Positions 9,014 to 19,320 are shown, counted from the first letter of the stretch. The stretch: 64,000 nt of DNA from Agrobacterium fabrum str. C58 (GCF_000092025.1 NC_003062.2:2451001-2515000), one strand, 5' to 3'. Notes: a model not told the origin generated them from the letters alone. Numbers and translations: made by a program.

Positions 9014-9522
9014 GATCAAGCTCTCTTTCTGTCTCTCCTCTTTTGGGTGAGGTGGGGAACCCGCATCGCATTGCGGCTTCCTCGATCCCCAGCCAAACCG
9101 GGGAGAGAGCGGTGGCCAGAGACGTCAGACGGTTTTAATCGTCGTTTTGGCCGTAATTCGGATGGAATAAGAAAGGCGCGGATCATCGCCGGCGGATTGT
9201 GCCGGTCCTTCCATGACGAACATGTCTGAAACATGCGTGCGCAAGGTGATGCTCCTTCTTCGCGAGAAGCTATTAGAAGGTTTCTTCTTTGTGTCAAGGA
9301 AAAAGGCGCATCGAAAGGCCACCTGAACGACAGCCAAACCGCACCGCGCGACATTTTCGGGATACCGTCCCTTAGACTAAAGTCATAATCCGAAAGCATC
9401 GCTCTTACTGGGGTTAATTTTCTGTCACTCTGATGTCACGCGCATCGCAGCCGCAAGGTGAGTCCGAAGGAGAGAGACGGGCTCCGCAATGCGTCGATTG
9501 GGACATCTGTGGAGGACAGAGA
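9014..9522. other. Divergent intergenic region, asd / MHS transporter
   Basis: About 510 bases without a convincing gene. It must hold the asd promoter (minus) and the transporter promoter (plus). A GGAGG site at 9511-9515 serves the transporter's ATG 9523. Short ORFs here lack ribosome-binding sites and family resemblance. No clear operator or hairpin was seen. Confidence 0.5.
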
Positions 9523-11406
9523 ATGGCAAATATTGCAGCCGCAAGCGGCGCTGCCCGTCCAATGACGGGCGAGGAGAAGAAGGTGATTTTCGCCTCTTCT
9601 CTCGGAACAGTCTTCGAATGGTACGATTTTTATCTATACGGCTCGCTCGCGATCTATATCGGCGCGAACTTCTTCAGCCAATATCCGGAAACAACGCGTA
9701 ACATCTTCGCGCTTCTGGCTTTTGCCGCCGGCTTCCTCGTGCGCCCCTTCGGCGCGCTGGTGTTCGGGCGTCTCGGCGACATTGTCGGCCGTAAATACAC
9801 CTTCCTGATCACCATTCTCATCATGGGTGTTTCGACCTTCCTCGTCGGTGTCCTGCCCGGTGCATCGCAGATCGGCATCGCAGCCCCGATCATCCTGATC
9901 ATCCTGCGCATGCTGCAGGGTCTGGCGCTTGGCGGTGAATATGGCGGTGCTGCAACCTACGTGGCAGAACACGCGCCCAACGGTCGCAGGGGCTATTACA
10001 CCTCATGGATCCAGACAACGGCGACACTCGGCCTGTTCCTGTCGCTGATGGTTATTCTCGGCGTGCAGTTCGCACTCGGCAAAGAAGCCTTCGCAGCCTG
10101 GGGCTGGCGCATTCCCTTCCTCGTTTCCGTTCTGCTGCTTGGCGTTTCGGTCTGGATTCGTCTGAAAATGAACGAATCCCCTGCCTTCAAGAAGATGAAG
10201 GAAGAGGGCAAGACCTCCAAGGCCCCGCTCAGCGAAGCTTTCGGCCAGTGGAAAAACGCCAAGATCGCCCTGCTCGCCCTCGTCGGCGCCGTCATCGGCC
10301 AGGCCGTCGTCTGGTACACCGGCCAGTTCTACGCGCTGTTCTTCCTGCAGAGCATCTTGAAGGTGGACGGCCAGTCCGCCAACATCATGGTGGCGGCAGC
10401 GCTCATCCTCGGCACCGGCTTCTTCGTGCTCTTCGGCTGGCTTTCCGACAAGATCGGCCGCAAGCCCATCATCATGGCCGGCCTTATCCTCGCCATGCTG
10501 ACCTACTTCCCGCTGTTCAAGGCACTGACATGGGCGGGCAACCCGGCACTTGCGCAGGCACAATCCACCGTTCGCGCCACCGTGACTGCGGCTCCGGGCG
10601 ACTGCAAGTTCCAGTTCAACCCGACTGGGACTGCGAAATTCACCACATCCTGCGATATCGCCACCTCGTTCCTGACCCGCAACTCCGTCCCCTATGACGT
10701 GGTTGCCGGAGCAGCCGGTGAGCCGGCAAGCGTCAAGCTCGGCGACGCCACCATCGCCAGCTACGACGCCATCGCGGCCGGCGCGGATGCTTCCGCGAAG
10801 GACAAGGCATTCCAGAAGCAGATCAACATTGCACTGCATGACAGCGGTTACCCGCTGGTACGCGGTGCGGCACAGGTGCCGGACGCGAAACTGGACGCCT
10901 TCATTGCCGCAAACCCGGAACTCAACCTCAATGCCGATGCCGTTCGCGCCACCGACAAGAAGATGGTTGCGACCGACAAGCTGGTGGCCGACAAGCTGCT
11001 GACGCCTGCCGAAACGGCCGGTGCGGCGGAAATGGCCGTCTACACCATCGCCGGCGGCGGTGCCTTCACCATGGTGGCCGATCCGGCAGCCGTGAACTGG
11101 ATCGTCATCATCGCGGTCCTGACCGTCCTCGTGATCTATGTGACGATGGTCTATGGCCCGATCGCGGCACTGCTGGTCGAACTGTTCCCGACCCGCATCC
11201 GCTACTCCGGCATGTCGCTGCCCTATCACATCGGCAACGGCTGGTTCGGCGGTCTTCTGCCCGCCACCGCCTTTGCGATGAGCGCGGCGAAAGGCGATAT
11301 CTATTACGGCCTCTGGTATCCGATCGTCTTTGCAGGCATCACGCTGGTCATCGGCCTGCTGTTCCTGCCGGAAACCAAGGATCGCGACATCCACACCATG
11401 GAGTGA
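9523..11406 (+). CDS. MHS-family MFS transporter with a ~180-residue periplasmic insertion
   Basis: Metabolite:H+ symporter of the major facilitator superfamily (ProP/KgtP/ShiA group). The N-terminal half is canonical: GTVFEWYDFYLYGSLA in TM1, GRLGDIVGRKYTF between TM2 and TM3, LQGLALGGEYGGAATYVAEHAP in TM4, and GWLSDKIGRKPI between TM8 and TM9. The protein has 627 residues instead of about 430-550 because residues ~346-525 form a soluble, Ala/Asp-rich segment between TM9 and TM10, on the predicted periplasmic side, with two Cys 18 residues apart. ATG 9523 is preferred because GGAGG lies seven bases upstream. The substrate is unknown; the family carries carboxylates and betaines. A strong terminator follows. 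Confidence 0.9.
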   Translation: MANIAAASGAARPMTGEEKKVIFASSLGTVFEWYDFYLYGSLAIYIGANFFSQYPETTRNIFALLAFAAGFLVRPFGALVFGRLGDIVGRKYTFLITILIMGVSTFLVGVLPGASQIGIAAPIILIILRMLQGLALGGEYGGAATYVAEHAPNGRRGYYTSWIQTTATLGLFLSLMVILGVQFALGKEAFAAWGWRIPFLVSVLLLGVSVWIRLKMNESPAFKKMKEEGKTSKAPLSEAFGQWKNAKIALLALVGAVIGQAVVWYTGQFYALFFLQSILKVDGQSANIMVAAALILGTGFFVLFGWLSDKIGRKPIIMAGLILAMLTYFPLFKALTWAGNPALAQAQSTVRATVTAAPGDCKFQFNPTGTAKFTTSCDIATSFLTRNSVPYDVVAGAAGEPASVKLGDATIASYDAIAAGADASAKDKAFQKQINIALHDSGYPLVRGAAQVPDAKLDAFIAANPELNLNADAVRATDKKMVATDKLVADKLLTPAETAGAAEMAVYTIAGGGAFTMVADPAAVNWIVIIAVLTVLVIYVTMVYGPIAALLVELFPTRIRYSGMSLPYHIGNGWFGGLLPATAFAMSAAKGDIYYGLWYPIVFAGITLVIGLLFLPETKDRDIHTME

Positions 11407-11429
11407 GCGAAAGCACCCCCAAACAACCA

Positions 11430-11455
11430 CCCGGCGCCATGGCGCCGGGTTTTTT
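11430..11455 (+). terminator. Rho-independent terminator after the MHS transporter
   Basis: A 9-bp perfect GC stem (CCCGGCGCC, loop AT, GGCGCCGGG) is followed directly by six T residues. It separates the transporter gene from pntA; the pntA promoter should lie in 11456-11595. Confidence 0.93.
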
Positions 11456-11595
11456 ATTGCCGCCGTACCGCCACCGCCCGAAATGGCCTTTTCCCGCCTG
11501 TCAATCCGCCGCAGGTAGAAAAACAGCAATAACAAGACAAAAACGCCCCAAATGGGCTATGACGGCTTATCAGGACGGGAAATGGGAGAGCAGTT

Positions 11596-13170
11596 TTGAG
11601 AATCGGAACGCCTAAGGAATTATATGAGGGCGAAGCGCGCGTCGGCATGACGCCCGACAGCGCGCAGGCCCTGCAGAAACTCGGATATGATTGCGTGATA
11701 GAGGCCGGCGCCGGCAAGGCAGCCGGTTTTTCCGACGACGCCTATCGCGCGGCTGGGGTCACGGTGGTCGATAGCGCCGACGCGCTCTTCGCCGGATCCG
11801 ACATCATCGCCAAGGTTCGTCCGCCGGAAACGTCGGAGATTGATCGCCTGTCTTCGGACAAGACGCTGATCTCGTTCTTTTATCCCGCCCAGAACAAGGA
11901 CCTTCTGGAGCAGGCGAAGGAAAAGGGCGCCAACGTCATCGCCATGGACATGGTGCCGCGCATTTCCCGCGCCCAGAAGATGGATGCCCTGTCCTCCATG
12001 GCCAATATCGCCGGTTATCGCGCGGTCATCGAGGCGGGTAACAATTTCGGCCGCTTCTTCACCGGTCAGGTAACAGCCGCCGGCAAGGTTCCGCCCGCCA
12101 AGGTTCTAGTGATCGGTGCCGGCGTCGCCGGTCTTGCCGCCATCGGCACCGCCACCTCGCTCGGCGCCATCACCTATGCCTTCGACGTGCGCCCTGAGGT
12201 GGCCGAACAGATCGAATCCATGGGCGCTGAATTCGTCTATCTCGATTTTGCCGATCAGCAGCAGGATGGTGCCGCCACCGGCGGTTATGCCGCTCCCTCC
12301 TCGCCGGAATTCCGCGAGAAGCAGCTTGAGAAATTTCGCGAACTCGCGCCGCAGATCGATATCGTCATCACCACGGCGCTGATCCCAGGCCGTGACGCCC
12401 CTAAACTGTGGCTCGCCGACATGGTGGCGGCAATGAAGCCGGGTTCTGTCATCATCGACCTTGCTGCCGAGCGCGGCGGCAATTGCGATCTGACGGTGCC
12501 CGACCAGCGTATCGTTTCCGACAACGGCGTCATCGTCATCGGCTACACGGATTTTCCGAGCCGCATGGCGGCGCAGGCCTCGACGCTCTATTCCACCAAC
12601 ATCCGTCACATGATGACCGATCTGACGCCCGCGAAGGACGGCAAGCCGGTTCACAACATGGAAGACGATGTCATTCGCGGCGCGACCGTCACCTATCAGG
12701 GCGAGATCACTTTCCCGCCGCCGCCGCCGAAGATTCAGGCCATTGCGGCGCAGAAGCCGAAGGAACGAGTCAAAGAGCTGACGCCTGAAGAAAAACACGC
12801 GAAAGAACGGGCCGAGTTCAAGGCGCAGACCAAAAGCCAGGTCGGGCTGCTGGTCATTGGTACGGCGGCCCTGCTTCTCGTCGGTCTTTTTGCACCAGCA
12901 AGCTTCATGAGCCACTTCATCGTCTTCGTGCTCGCCTGCTTCATCGGTTTCCAGGTTATCTGGAACGTCAGCCACTCGCTTCACACACCGCTGATGGCCG
13001 TGACGAACGCCATTTCCGGCATCGTCATCATCGGCGCGCTGCTGCAGATCGGTTCTGGCAACTGGCTGGTGGTGATCCTTGCCTCGCTTTCCGTCCTGAT
13101 CGCGACGATCAACATCGTTGGCGGTTTCCTCGTGACACGGCGCATGCTCGCCATGTTCCAGAAGTCCTGA
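11596..13170 (+). CDS. pntA: NAD(P) transhydrogenase subunit alpha
   Basis: Alpha subunit of the proton-translocating transhydrogenase of the inner membrane, which drives NADPH formation from NADH with the proton-motive force. The 524 residues carry the whole PntA: an NAD(H)-binding domain I with [17 protein letters not shown] (about residue 170) and the mobile-loop region near [14 protein letters not shown], then a charged linker (380-410) and a membrane domain with about four helices (410-515). The gene starts with TTG at 11596; GGGAG lies eight bases before it, and the N-terminus MRIGTPKE matches family starts. pntB begins 20 bases downstream, forming an operon. Confidence 0.96.
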   Translation: MRIGTPKELYEGEARVGMTPDSAQALQKLGYDCVIEAGAGKAAGFSDDAYRAAGVTVVDSADALFAGSDIIAKVRPPETSEIDRLSSDKTLISFFYPAQNKDLLEQAKEKGANVIAMDMVPRISRAQKMDALSSMANIAGYRAVIEAGNNFGRFFTGQVTAAGKVPPAKVLVIGAGVAGLAAIGTATSLGAITYAFDVRPEVAEQIESMGAEFVYLDFADQQQDGAATGGYAAPSSPEFREKQLEKFRELAPQIDIVITTALIPGRDAPKLWLADMVAAMKPGSVIIDLAAERGGNCDLTVPDQRIVSDNGVIVIGYTDFPSRMAAQASTLYSTNIRHMMTDLTPAKDGKPVHNMEDDVIRGATVTYQGEITFPPPPPKIQAIAAQKPKERVKELTPEEKHAKERAEFKAQTKSQVGLLVIGTAALLLVGLFAPASFMSHFIVFVLACFIGFQVIWNVSHSLHTPLMAVTNAISGIVIIGALLQIGSGNWLVVILASLSVLIATINIVGGFLVTRRMLAMFQKS

Positions 13171-13190
13171 GCGTGCGGGGATTTAAATAA

Positions 13191-14636
13191 ATGACCATTG
13201 GTATCGTTTCCGCGGCCTATGTTGCCGCAGCCGTTCTTTTCATCCTTTCCCTCGGCGGCCTTTCCGGACAGGAAAGCGCCAAACGCGCTGTCTGGTACGG
13301 CATAACAGGCATGGGTCTCGCCATCGTCGCCACTGTCTTCGGCCCCGAAATCAGCAAGGGTGTCGGGCAATGGCTCGTCGTGCTCCTGATGCTCGCCGGC
13401 GGCTCGGTTCTCGGCTACTTCGTCGCAAGCCGCGTGCAGATGACCGAAATGCCGCAGCTTGTGGCAGCCCTTCACTCCTTCGTCGGTCTTGCCGCCGTCT
13501 TCATCGGCTTCAACGCCCATATCGAGGAAGCGCATGTCGCCTCGCTCGATGAGACGGCACGGTCGTTGCTGACAGGCTTTTCCGCCATCCTCGCCCACAA
13601 GACACCGGTGGAACTGGCGATCATGAAGGTCGAGGTCTTCCTCGGCGTCTTCATCGGCGCAGTCACCTTCACCGGCTCCGTCGTCGCCTTCGGCAAGCTT
13701 GCCGGCAAGGTGGACGGCAAGGCGAAGAAGCTGCCGGGCGGACACCTGCTGAACGCCGGTGCTGCGATCCTGTCGCTCGTGCTGCTCATCATGTATTGCA
13801 ACGGCGCCGGCGCATGGACCCTCGTCCTGATGACGCTTGCCGCCTTCTTCATCGGTTACCACCTGATCATGGGTATCGGCGGCGCTGACATGCCTGTCGT
13901 CGTTTCGATGTTGAACAGCTATTCCGGCTGGGCGGCCGCCGCCATCGGCTTCACGCTCGGCAACGATCTCCTGATCGTGACGGGCGCGCTGGTCGGCTCC
14001 TCGGGTGCGATCCTCTCCTACATCATGTGCAAGGCGATGAACCGCTCTTTCATCTCGGTCATCCTTGGCGGCTTCGGCGGCACGACGGGCCCGGCAATGG
14101 AAATCGAGGGCGAGCAGGTGGCGATCGACGCCGAGGGCGTGGCCGCAGCACTCAACGACGCCGACAGCGTCATCATCGTGCCCGGTTATGGCATGGCGGT
14201 GGCGCAGGCCCAGAGCGCGGTATCCGAGCTGACCCGCAAGCTGCGCGCCGACGGCAAGACCGTGCGTTTCGCCATCCACCCCGTTGCCGGCCGCCTTCCC
14301 GGCCACATGAACGTGCTGCTCGCCGAAGCCAAGGTGCCCTACGACATCGTGCTGGAAATGGACGAGATCAACGACGATTTCCCGAGCACCGACGTCGTCA
14401 TCGTCATCGGCTCCAACGATATCGTCAACCCGGCGGCACAGGACGATCCGAATTCACCCATCGCTGGCATGCCGGTTCTGGAAGTGTGGAAGTCGAAGCT
14501 CGTCATCGTCTCCAAGCGCGGCCAGGGCACGGGTTACTCCGGCATCGAGAACCCGCTGTTCTATAAGGACAATACGCGCATGTTCTATGGCGATGCGAAG
14601 AAGTCGATCAACGAGCTTCTGCCGCTGATCAAGTAA
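13191..14636 (+). CDS. pntB: NAD(P) transhydrogenase subunit beta
   Basis: Beta subunit of transhydrogenase. The 481 residues hold about nine membrane helices (residues 1-270) forming the proton channel, and then the NADP(H)-binding domain III with the fingerprint [15 protein letters not shown] and the Rossmann-like [33 protein letters not shown] and [16 protein letters not shown] are also family signatures. It follows pntA by 20 bases and is the last gene of the unit; a terminator hairpin starts eight bases after the stop. Confidence 0.96.
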   Translation: MTIGIVSAAYVAAAVLFILSLGGLSGQESAKRAVWYGITGMGLAIVATVFGPEISKGVGQWLVVLLMLAGGSVLGYFVASRVQMTEMPQLVAALHSFVGLAAVFIGFNAHIEEAHVASLDETARSLLTGFSAILAHKTPVELAIMKVEVFLGVFIGAVTFTGSVVAFGKLAGKVDGKAKKLPGGHLLNAGAAILSLVLLIMYCNGAGAWTLVLMTLAAFFIGYHLIMGIGGADMPVVVSMLNSYSGWAAAAIGFTLGNDLLIVTGALVGSSGAILSYIMCKAMNRSFISVILGGFGGTTGPAMEIEGEQVAIDAEGVAAALNDADSVIIVPGYGMAVAQAQSAVSELTRKLRADGKTVRFAIHPVAGRLPGHMNVLLAEAKVPYDIVLEMDEINDDFPSTDVVIVIGSNDIVNPAAQDDPNSPIAGMPVLEVWKSKLVIVSKRGQGTGYSGIENPLFYKDNTRMFYGDAKKSINELLPLIK

Positions 14637-14643
14637 TGAGAAA

Positions 14644-14675
14644 GGCGTTTCCGGGAAACCGGGAACGCCCTTTTT
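14644..14675 (+). terminator. Rho-independent terminator of pntAB
   Basis: GGCGTTTCCGG pairs with CCGGGAACGCC (one G-T wobble), with a short loop and then TTTTT. It starts right after the pntB stop codon. Confidence 0.9.
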
Positions 14676-14700
14676 ACTGACGTGAAAAGAAACCTCCACC

Positions 14701-14787
14701 GTCATCCTCGGGCTTGTCCCGAGGATCTATCCACGTCGAATAAAATTAATCGGTTGCAAATCCTCGGGACAAGCCCAAGGATGATGG
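14701..14787. repeat. Intergenic inverted-repeat element, family II
   Basis: An 87-base element whose left part (GTCATCCTCGGGCTTGTCCC) is the inverted complement of its right part (GGGACAAGCCCAAGGATGAT). The middle is AT-rich, with CCACGT and TCGGTTGCA. A second copy at 19321-19405 is nearly identical. Both lie just outside the ends of the rut operon region. It could fold as a cruciform or RNA hairpin and encodes no protein. Confidence 0.8.
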
Positions 14788-14842
14788 TGTGCAAGTAGCT
14801 GATCGTGAGTTAAGCGGTATCATCCGGCCCCAGAGACTGCGT

Positions 14843-15367
14843 TCAAAGCACCCGGTAACGCCGGTTGAAATACATCAGCGCTTCATCACCCGCGTTGATC
14901 TTCATATCAACGACAGTGCAGATCAGAATATCATGCGTGCCGCCGTCATGGGCCTCGCGGATACGGCAGTCGAAAGAAACCAGTGCGTCTTCCAGAACCG
15001 GAGCGCCGGTCTCGAGCACGCCCCAGCTGCCGGCGGCGAAACGTTCTTCCGCCGGTGTCTTGCCGCCAAAAAGCGTGCTCAGCACCTCGTGATGGGCGGC
15101 AAGCGTATTGATGCAGATAACGCCATTAGCCTTCACCACCTTGTAGGCTGAGGCATTGCGGTTGAGGCAGACGAGAAGCGTGGGCGGATTGTCGGAAACG
15201 CTGCAAACGGCCGTCGCTGCAAAGCCCGCACGGCCTGCCGCGCCATCCGTCGTGACGATGTTGACCGCCGCACCGAGCCGCGCCATGGCGTTTCTATAAT
15301 CGAGGCTGCGCTGCTCAGCAGTCTTCGTCTCCATTGCCGCTTCCTTTTCGAGAGACATCATCTGCAT
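14843..15367 (-). CDS. rutF: RutF flavin reductase
   Basis: NAD(P)H:FMN reductase that feeds reduced flavin to the RutA oxygenase. The 174 residues form one flavin-reductase split-barrel domain with [21 protein letters not shown] (about 49-69), the [16 protein letters not shown] helix region and [10 protein letters not shown] near the end. It is the last gene of the rutABCDEF order. ATG 15367 has AAGGAAGG upstream; an internal ATG at 15334 with its own AAGGAAG is a possible shorter start. Homologous to the GraD reductase in this window, but the operon position separates the roles. Confidence 0.93.
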   Translation of the reverse strand: MQMMSLEKEAAMETKTAEQRSLDYRNAMARLGAAVNIVTTDGAAGRAGFAATAVCSVSDNPPTLLVCLNRNASAYKVVKANGVICINTLAAHHEVLSTLFGGKTPAEERFAAGSWGVLETGAPVLEDALVSFDCRIREAHDGGTHDILICTVVDMKINAGDEALMYFNRRYRVL

Positions 15368-15408
15368 CTAACCCATCCTTCCTTAACAGGCCATCAAGCC
15401 AGCACACA

Positions 15409-15999
15409 TCAAGCCAGCACACAGGCGTCTTCAAATCCAAGGCGCGGCAGGCGGCCGAACAGCTTCGACGGATCGCCATAACCGAGATTGATCAGAAAAT
15501 TGGATTTCCACGTCGTCCCGGCAAAAAACGCCGCATCCACCTTACCCTTGTCGAAACCCGACATGGCGCCGGTATCCAGCCCTAGCGCGCGGGCGGCAAG
15601 GATCAGATATCCGGCCTGAAGCGTGGCGTTGCGAAAGGCCGTTTCTTCGGCCACCGCCGGGCTGGAAGTGAACCACGAACGCGCATCGGCGTGGGGAAAC
15701 AGTTCCGGCAGTTTCTCGTAGAATTCGCTGTCAATGGCGGCGATGACAGTCACCGGTGCCGCCATGGTCTTTTCGAGATTGCCGGAAGACAGCGCAGGCT
15801 TCAGCTTTTCCTTCGCCTCCTGGCTGCGCACGAAGACGAAACGCGCTGGCGAGCAATTGGCTGAGGTCGGCCCCATCTTCGTCAGATCGTAAAGGGCCAT
15901 CAGCGTCTCGTCGCCGATCGGCTTGTCCGTCCAACCATTGTGGGTGCGTGCTTCGGTGAAAAGCGTCGCCAGTGCAGCGTCATCAAGTGATTTCGTCAT
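15409..15999 (-). CDS. rutE: RutE, malonic semialdehyde reductase (nitroreductase family)
   Basis: Nitroreductase-fold flavoenzyme that in the Rut pathway reduces toxic malonic semialdehyde to 3-hydroxypropionate. The 196 residues include the typical [23 protein letters not shown] start of the fold, the [30 protein letters not shown] helix segment, and the C-terminal [11 protein letters not shown]. Start is ATG 15999. It follows rutD by about 20 bases and precedes rutF by about 40. Confidence 0.94.
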
Positions 16000-16019
16000 C
16001 TTGCTCTAAAATCCTGTCA

Positions 16020-16808
16020 TCATGTCTGGTCGGCTGGCAGCAGGAACTGCAACAGCCGGGTGTTGAAAAGGTCAGGCTCGGTGATATTGACCGCGTGGGC
16101 CCCGAAATCCAAAAGGCAAAGCTCGCTTTGCGGCAATCCCTCCGCCAAACGCAGCGAGCGCGTATAGGGCACCAGAAGATCGTCCTTCGTCGCCACCACC
16201 AGCACCGGATTGCCGATCTCGCCAAGCCGGGCATCGATATCGAAAGCCCGCAGCGCGGCTATACGACGAAGCACGTTGGTCTTTCCCTGAAAATGCGCGA
16301 CGCCATGAGCATCATCTCGCGCCAGCCGCTCCTGATGTTCCGACATCCAGGCCGCCGGATAAAGAAACAGCGGCTGGGCTTTGACGAAGGCGTCGACACC
16401 GGATTTCTCCAGAAGCTCGATCCGCACGTCAAAGCAGCGCCCGGAATGCGGATCGGCCTTGCTCCAGGCATTGATGAGCACAAGCCTGTCGATGAGGCGG
16501 GGCTGGCGCAGCGCGATATCGAGGCCGATCAGACCGCCAAGCGCATGACCCATGAAGTGGAATTTTTCGAGGTTCAGAGCCGAGACAATCTCCAGCACAT
16601 CATCCGCCATGGCAGATATGCCGCCCTCTGTCGGCACCTCCCCGCCCGTCCTGCCGGTTCCGCGATGATCATAGGTGACGATCCGGAAATGATCGGAAAG
16701 GGCCTCGATCTGCGGCAGCCAATAGGCACTCGATCCGCCAAGCCCCGAAGACAAAAGGATGGTGGGCGCCTCGGCATCGGTGCGGCCATGAACCTCGAAA
16801 TGCATCAT
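16020..16808 (-). CDS. rutD: RutD, aminoacrylate hydrolase-family protein
   Basis: Alpha/beta hydrolase that speeds hydrolysis of aminoacrylate to malonic semialdehyde in the Rut pathway. The 262 residues show ILLSSGLGGSSAYWLPQIE near the start, the oxyanion region YDHRGTGRT, and FMGHALGGLIGLDIALRQP, where the usual nucleophile position of GxSxG is Ala, as in E. coli RutD (GHALGAL). HFQGKTNVLRRIAAL and KDDLLVPYTRSLRLAEGL are also shared. ATG 16808 is chosen so that the gene begins 13 bases after the rutC stop; a longer reading would overlap rutC. Confidence 0.93.
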   Translation of the reverse strand: MMHFEVHGRTDAEAPTILLSSGLGGSSAYWLPQIEALSDHFRIVTYDHRGTGRTGGEVPTEGGISAMADDVLEIVSALNLEKFHFMGHALGGLIGLDIALRQPRLIDRLVLINAWSKADPHSGRCFDVRIELLEKSGVDAFVKAQPLFLYPAAWMSEHQERLARDDAHGVAHFQGKTNVLRRIAALRAFDIDARLGEIGNPVLVVATKDDLLVPYTRSLRLAEGLPQSELCLLDFGAHAVNITEPDLFNTRLLQFLLPADQT

Positions 16809-16821
16809 CTGCCACTTCGCC

Positions 16822-17208
16822 CTATTTGCCGATATGGGCGACGGTGGCGATTTCCACCAGTGCATCAGGCTTTACCAGGCCGCACTGGATGCAATACCGC
16901 GCCGGCTTGTCGCCGGGGAAATATTCGGCATAGACCGTGTTGACGGCCTGATAATTCGCCCAGTCGGTGATGAAGATGTGGTTCATCGTCACGTCTTCCA
17001 TCGTGCCGCCGGCGGTTTCGATGACCGACTTGATGGTTTCGAGAACATGGCGTGTCTGCGCACTGGCATCGCCCACATGCACGACGTTATTGTCCTTGTC
17101 GAAGGGCAGCGTGCCGGACACATAAACCACGCCATCGGCAAGGGTTCCCGGCGAAAAAGGGGCGATGGGTTTGCTGGTGCCTACTGGCACGATGATCTTC
17201 TTCGGCAT
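16822..17208 (-). CDS. rutC: RutC, aminoacrylate deaminase-family protein (Rid/YjgF)
   Basis: Rid-family trimeric protein of the Rut pathway, acting on 3-aminoacrylate or its peracid. The 128 residues start [18 protein letters not shown], followed by the family strand [12 protein letters not shown] and the C-terminal [20 protein letters not shown], which carries the conserved Arg and Cys of the pocket. ATG 17208 is preferred over an upstream start because GAGGAG lies eight bases before it. It sits between rutB and rutD on the same strand. Confidence 0.94.
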   Translation of the reverse strand: MPKKIIVPVGTSKPIAPFSPGTLADGVVYVSGTLPFDKDNNVVHVGDASAQTRHVLETIKSVIETAGGTMEDVTMNHIFITDWANYQAVNTVYAEYFPGDKPARYCIQCGLVKPDALVEIATVAHIGK

Positions 17209-17234
17209 TTCGTTCTCCTCTTTGTGGTTCCTGC

Positions 17235-17975
17235 TCAATCGGTAACGGGCGCGGCCTGCGAAATGACGCCGCAGAAATCATTGACGGTGGCGACCCAGCC
17301 GAAAAACTTCTCGACATTGTAGACCGTCGCCTGCTGGATAAAATCCGGACCCAGATGATGGGTGGCATCCTCCAGCATCACCCCGAAATATTCGAGATGG
17401 AACGCGTCGCGCAGCGAGCTTTCCACACAGACATTGGTGGCGATGCCGACAAAGACGAGATTGCGGATACCGCGGGCACGCAAAACGCTGTCCATATTGG
17501 TGTTGAAGAACCCGCTGTAACGCGTCTTCGGCACCAGAATATCGCCGGGTTGCGGTTGCAGCTCATCAACAATGGCATAATCCCATGTGCCCTTGGCCAG
17601 CAGCTGGCCCTGCAGTTCCGGCCTTTTGCGCATGGTCTTCAGCGCGTTGGACTTGTGCCAGTTGGGCGAACCCGGCCCGCCCGCCTCGACATAATCCTTG
17701 TCCCAGCCATTCTGGAAATAAATGACCTGAACGCCCGCCGCCCGCGCCGCATCCAGCGTCTTTTTGATGTTGGCAATGGTGCCCTTGGCCCCGGAAATAT
17801 CGAACCCGGCAAGGTCGACGTAACCGCCCTCGGTCGAATAGGCGTTCTGCATATCGACCACGACAACGGCGGTCTCGCTGGGTTTCAGGGTAATCGGCTC
17901 CGGCCTCGCGGGAAGCGTCACGCTTTCCGAGCGGCTTTCAGGTCCCTTATATCCCGCCACGACGGCTTCACTCAT
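17235..17975 (-). CDS. rutB: RutB, ureidoacrylate amidohydrolase (isochorismatase family)
   Basis: Hydrolyses (Z)-3-ureidoacrylate, releasing carbamate and aminoacrylate. The 246 residues carry the cysteine-hydrolase triad of the isochorismatase superfamily: Asp in [15 protein letters not shown], Lys in [13 protein letters not shown], and Cys in [15 protein letters not shown]. The [26 protein letters not shown] region is typical of RutB proteins. Its ATG overlaps the rutA stop (ATGA at 17972-17975), so the two are translationally coupled. Confidence 0.95.
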   Translation of the reverse strand: MSEAVVAGYKGPESRSESVTLPARPEPITLKPSETAVVVVDMQNAYSTEGGYVDLAGFDISGAKGTIANIKKTLDAARAAGVQVIYFQNGWDKDYVEAGGPGSPNWHKSNALKTMRKRPELQGQLLAKGTWDYAIVDELQPQPGDILVPKTRYSGFFNTNMDSVLRARGIRNLVFVGIATNVCVESSLRDAFHLEYFGVMLEDATHHLGPDFIQQATVYNVEKFFGWVATVNDFCGVISQAAPVTD

Positions 17976-19063
17976 TCCGCAGCCTCCAGTTCGGCCAGCA
18001 CATGCTGGCGGCTCTTCATCAGCGGCTGCACATATTTGCCGAATTTTTCGACGCCCTCGAGGAAGTCGTCAAAGGTCAGCATCACGCCGCCGGTGCCCGG
18101 CACTTCGCTCATCTCATCCAGCATCGCCGCCACTTCCTCATAGGAGCCGATCAAGGTTCCCATGTTGATGTTGACCGCCGAGACGGGGTTAGACATGTGC
18201 CTTACATTGGTGTCGGAGCCGGATTTGGTGTCGACAGCGCTTTGCAGGCCGAGCCACTTGATGGCGTCCTCATCCGCACCCGCCTTGTAGTGCTCCCACT
18301 TCGCCCAGGCATCCTCGGATTTTTCCTCGGCAAGCACCATCGTCAGTACGACGGATTTAACCTCACGGCCGGACTTTTCCGTTGCTGCCAGAAGTCGCTC
18401 ATTGGTGGGCGCAAAAGCCTTCGGCGTATTGACGCCGACGCCGAAGCAGAAGCTGTAATCGGCAAACTTGGCGGAAAACGCCATGCCAGAATTGGAGGAA
18501 CCAGCGCAGATGAGCTTCACGTCACCCTGCGGCACCGGCTTCATGCGGCAATCATCCATCTGGAAGAACTTGCCCTTGAAGTCCGACTGCCCTTCCGTCA
18601 GCAGCTCTTTCAGCACGGAGGTATATTCGCCGAGATATTCATAGCGATCACCGAAATAATCGTCCCCCGGCCAAAGGCCCATCTGGCTGTACTCGGGGCG
18701 CTGCCAGCCGGTAATCAGGTTGATGCCGAAACGGCCGCCGGAAATGGAATCGATCGTGGTCGCCATGCGTGCGACGATGGCGGGCGGCATGACCAGCGTG
18801 GCGGCGGTGCCGAACAGCTTGATCTTGGAGGTGACGGCGGCAAGGCCTGCCATCAGCGTGAAGGATTCCAGATTATAGTCCCAGAACTCTGTCTTGCCGC
18901 CAAAGCCACGCAGCTTGATCATCGACAACGCGAAGTCGAAACCATATTGCTCCGCCTTCAGCGTGATCGCCTTGTTCAGATCAAAGCTCGGCTTGTATTG
19001 CGGCGCGTTTTCGGAAAGAAGCCACCCATTGTTCCCGATCGGGATAAAAACACCAACTTCCAT
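17972..19063 (-). CDS. rutA: RutA, FMN-dependent pyrimidine monooxygenase
   Basis: First enzyme of the Rut pathway: a luciferase-like flavin oxygenase opening the uracil ring between N3 and C4 using reduced FMN from RutF. The 363 residues begin [17 protein letters not shown] and contain the typical [41 protein letters not shown] and [17 protein letters not shown] segments. It heads the operon rutABCDEF. Start is ATG 19063. Palindromes resembling the RutR box lie 84-156 bases upstream. No rutG-type uracil permease and no rutR regulator gene is found next to the operon. Confidence 0.96.
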   Translation of the reverse strand: MEVGVFIPIGNNGWLLSENAPQYKPSFDLNKAITLKAEQYGFDFALSMIKLRGFGGKTEFWDYNLESFTLMAGLAAVTSKIKLFGTAATLVMPPAIVARMATTIDSISGGRFGINLITGWQRPEYSQMGLWPGDDYFGDRYEYLGEYTSVLKELLTEGQSDFKGKFFQMDDCRMKPVPQGDVKLICAGSSNSGMAFSAKFADYSFCFGVGVNTPKAFAPTNERLLAATEKSGREVKSVVLTMVLAEEKSEDAWAKWEHYKAGADEDAIKWLGLQSAVDTKSGSDTNVRHMSNPVSAVNINMGTLIGSYEEVAAMLDEMSEVPGTGGVMLTFDDFLEGVEKFGKYVQPLMKSRQHVLAELEAAE

Positions 19064-19146
19064 TTTGCAGTTCCCTTTTTAACGTCAGGTGTCTCCTGAC
19101 TTGACAAAAAGAGTAGCAGGTTCTGTGCCAGACCAAATAAAATAAT

Positions 19147-19219
19147 TTTATCAAATGGATAAAATTTTGGGGCGCATCGAGCCTTTACCAAAAGATAAAA
19201 TTTTTATCATTTGGTAAAA
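19147..19219. promoter_or_regulatory. RutR-like operator cluster upstream of rutA
   Basis: Three related 16-17 base sites: TTTATCATTTGGTAAA (19204-19219), its inverted near-copy TTTACCAAAAGATAAA (19185-19200), and TTTTATCAAATGGATAAAA (19147-19165). The first two together make a 35-base near-perfect palindrome centred at about 19202. The E. coli RutR consensus, as I recall it, is TTGACCA-NN-TGGTCAA, which these sites resemble with T/A-rich changes. The likely role is pyrimidine-responsive control of rutA; the regulator itself is not in the window. Confidence 0.65.
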
Positions 19220-19320
19220 ATATTTGCCTGTTTATTCGGCAGAAATGAACGCGAGAGTGGTAAGATTAGAAGTTGTAGAAATAGTCCTGAAACTGCGGTG
19301 AGGGAGGCTTCACACTCCTC

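Noticed and set aside
10003..11535. Long open frame (510 codons) on the minus strand opposite the MHS transporter
   Set aside because: It is the antisense of a clear membrane transporter in GC-rich DNA; its translation is Asp/His/Arg-rich with no family motif or ribosome-binding site.
12981..14306. Open frame of 441 codons opposite pntB
   Set aside because: pntB is complete with NADP-binding motifs; the antisense translation is His/Asp-rich without a family.
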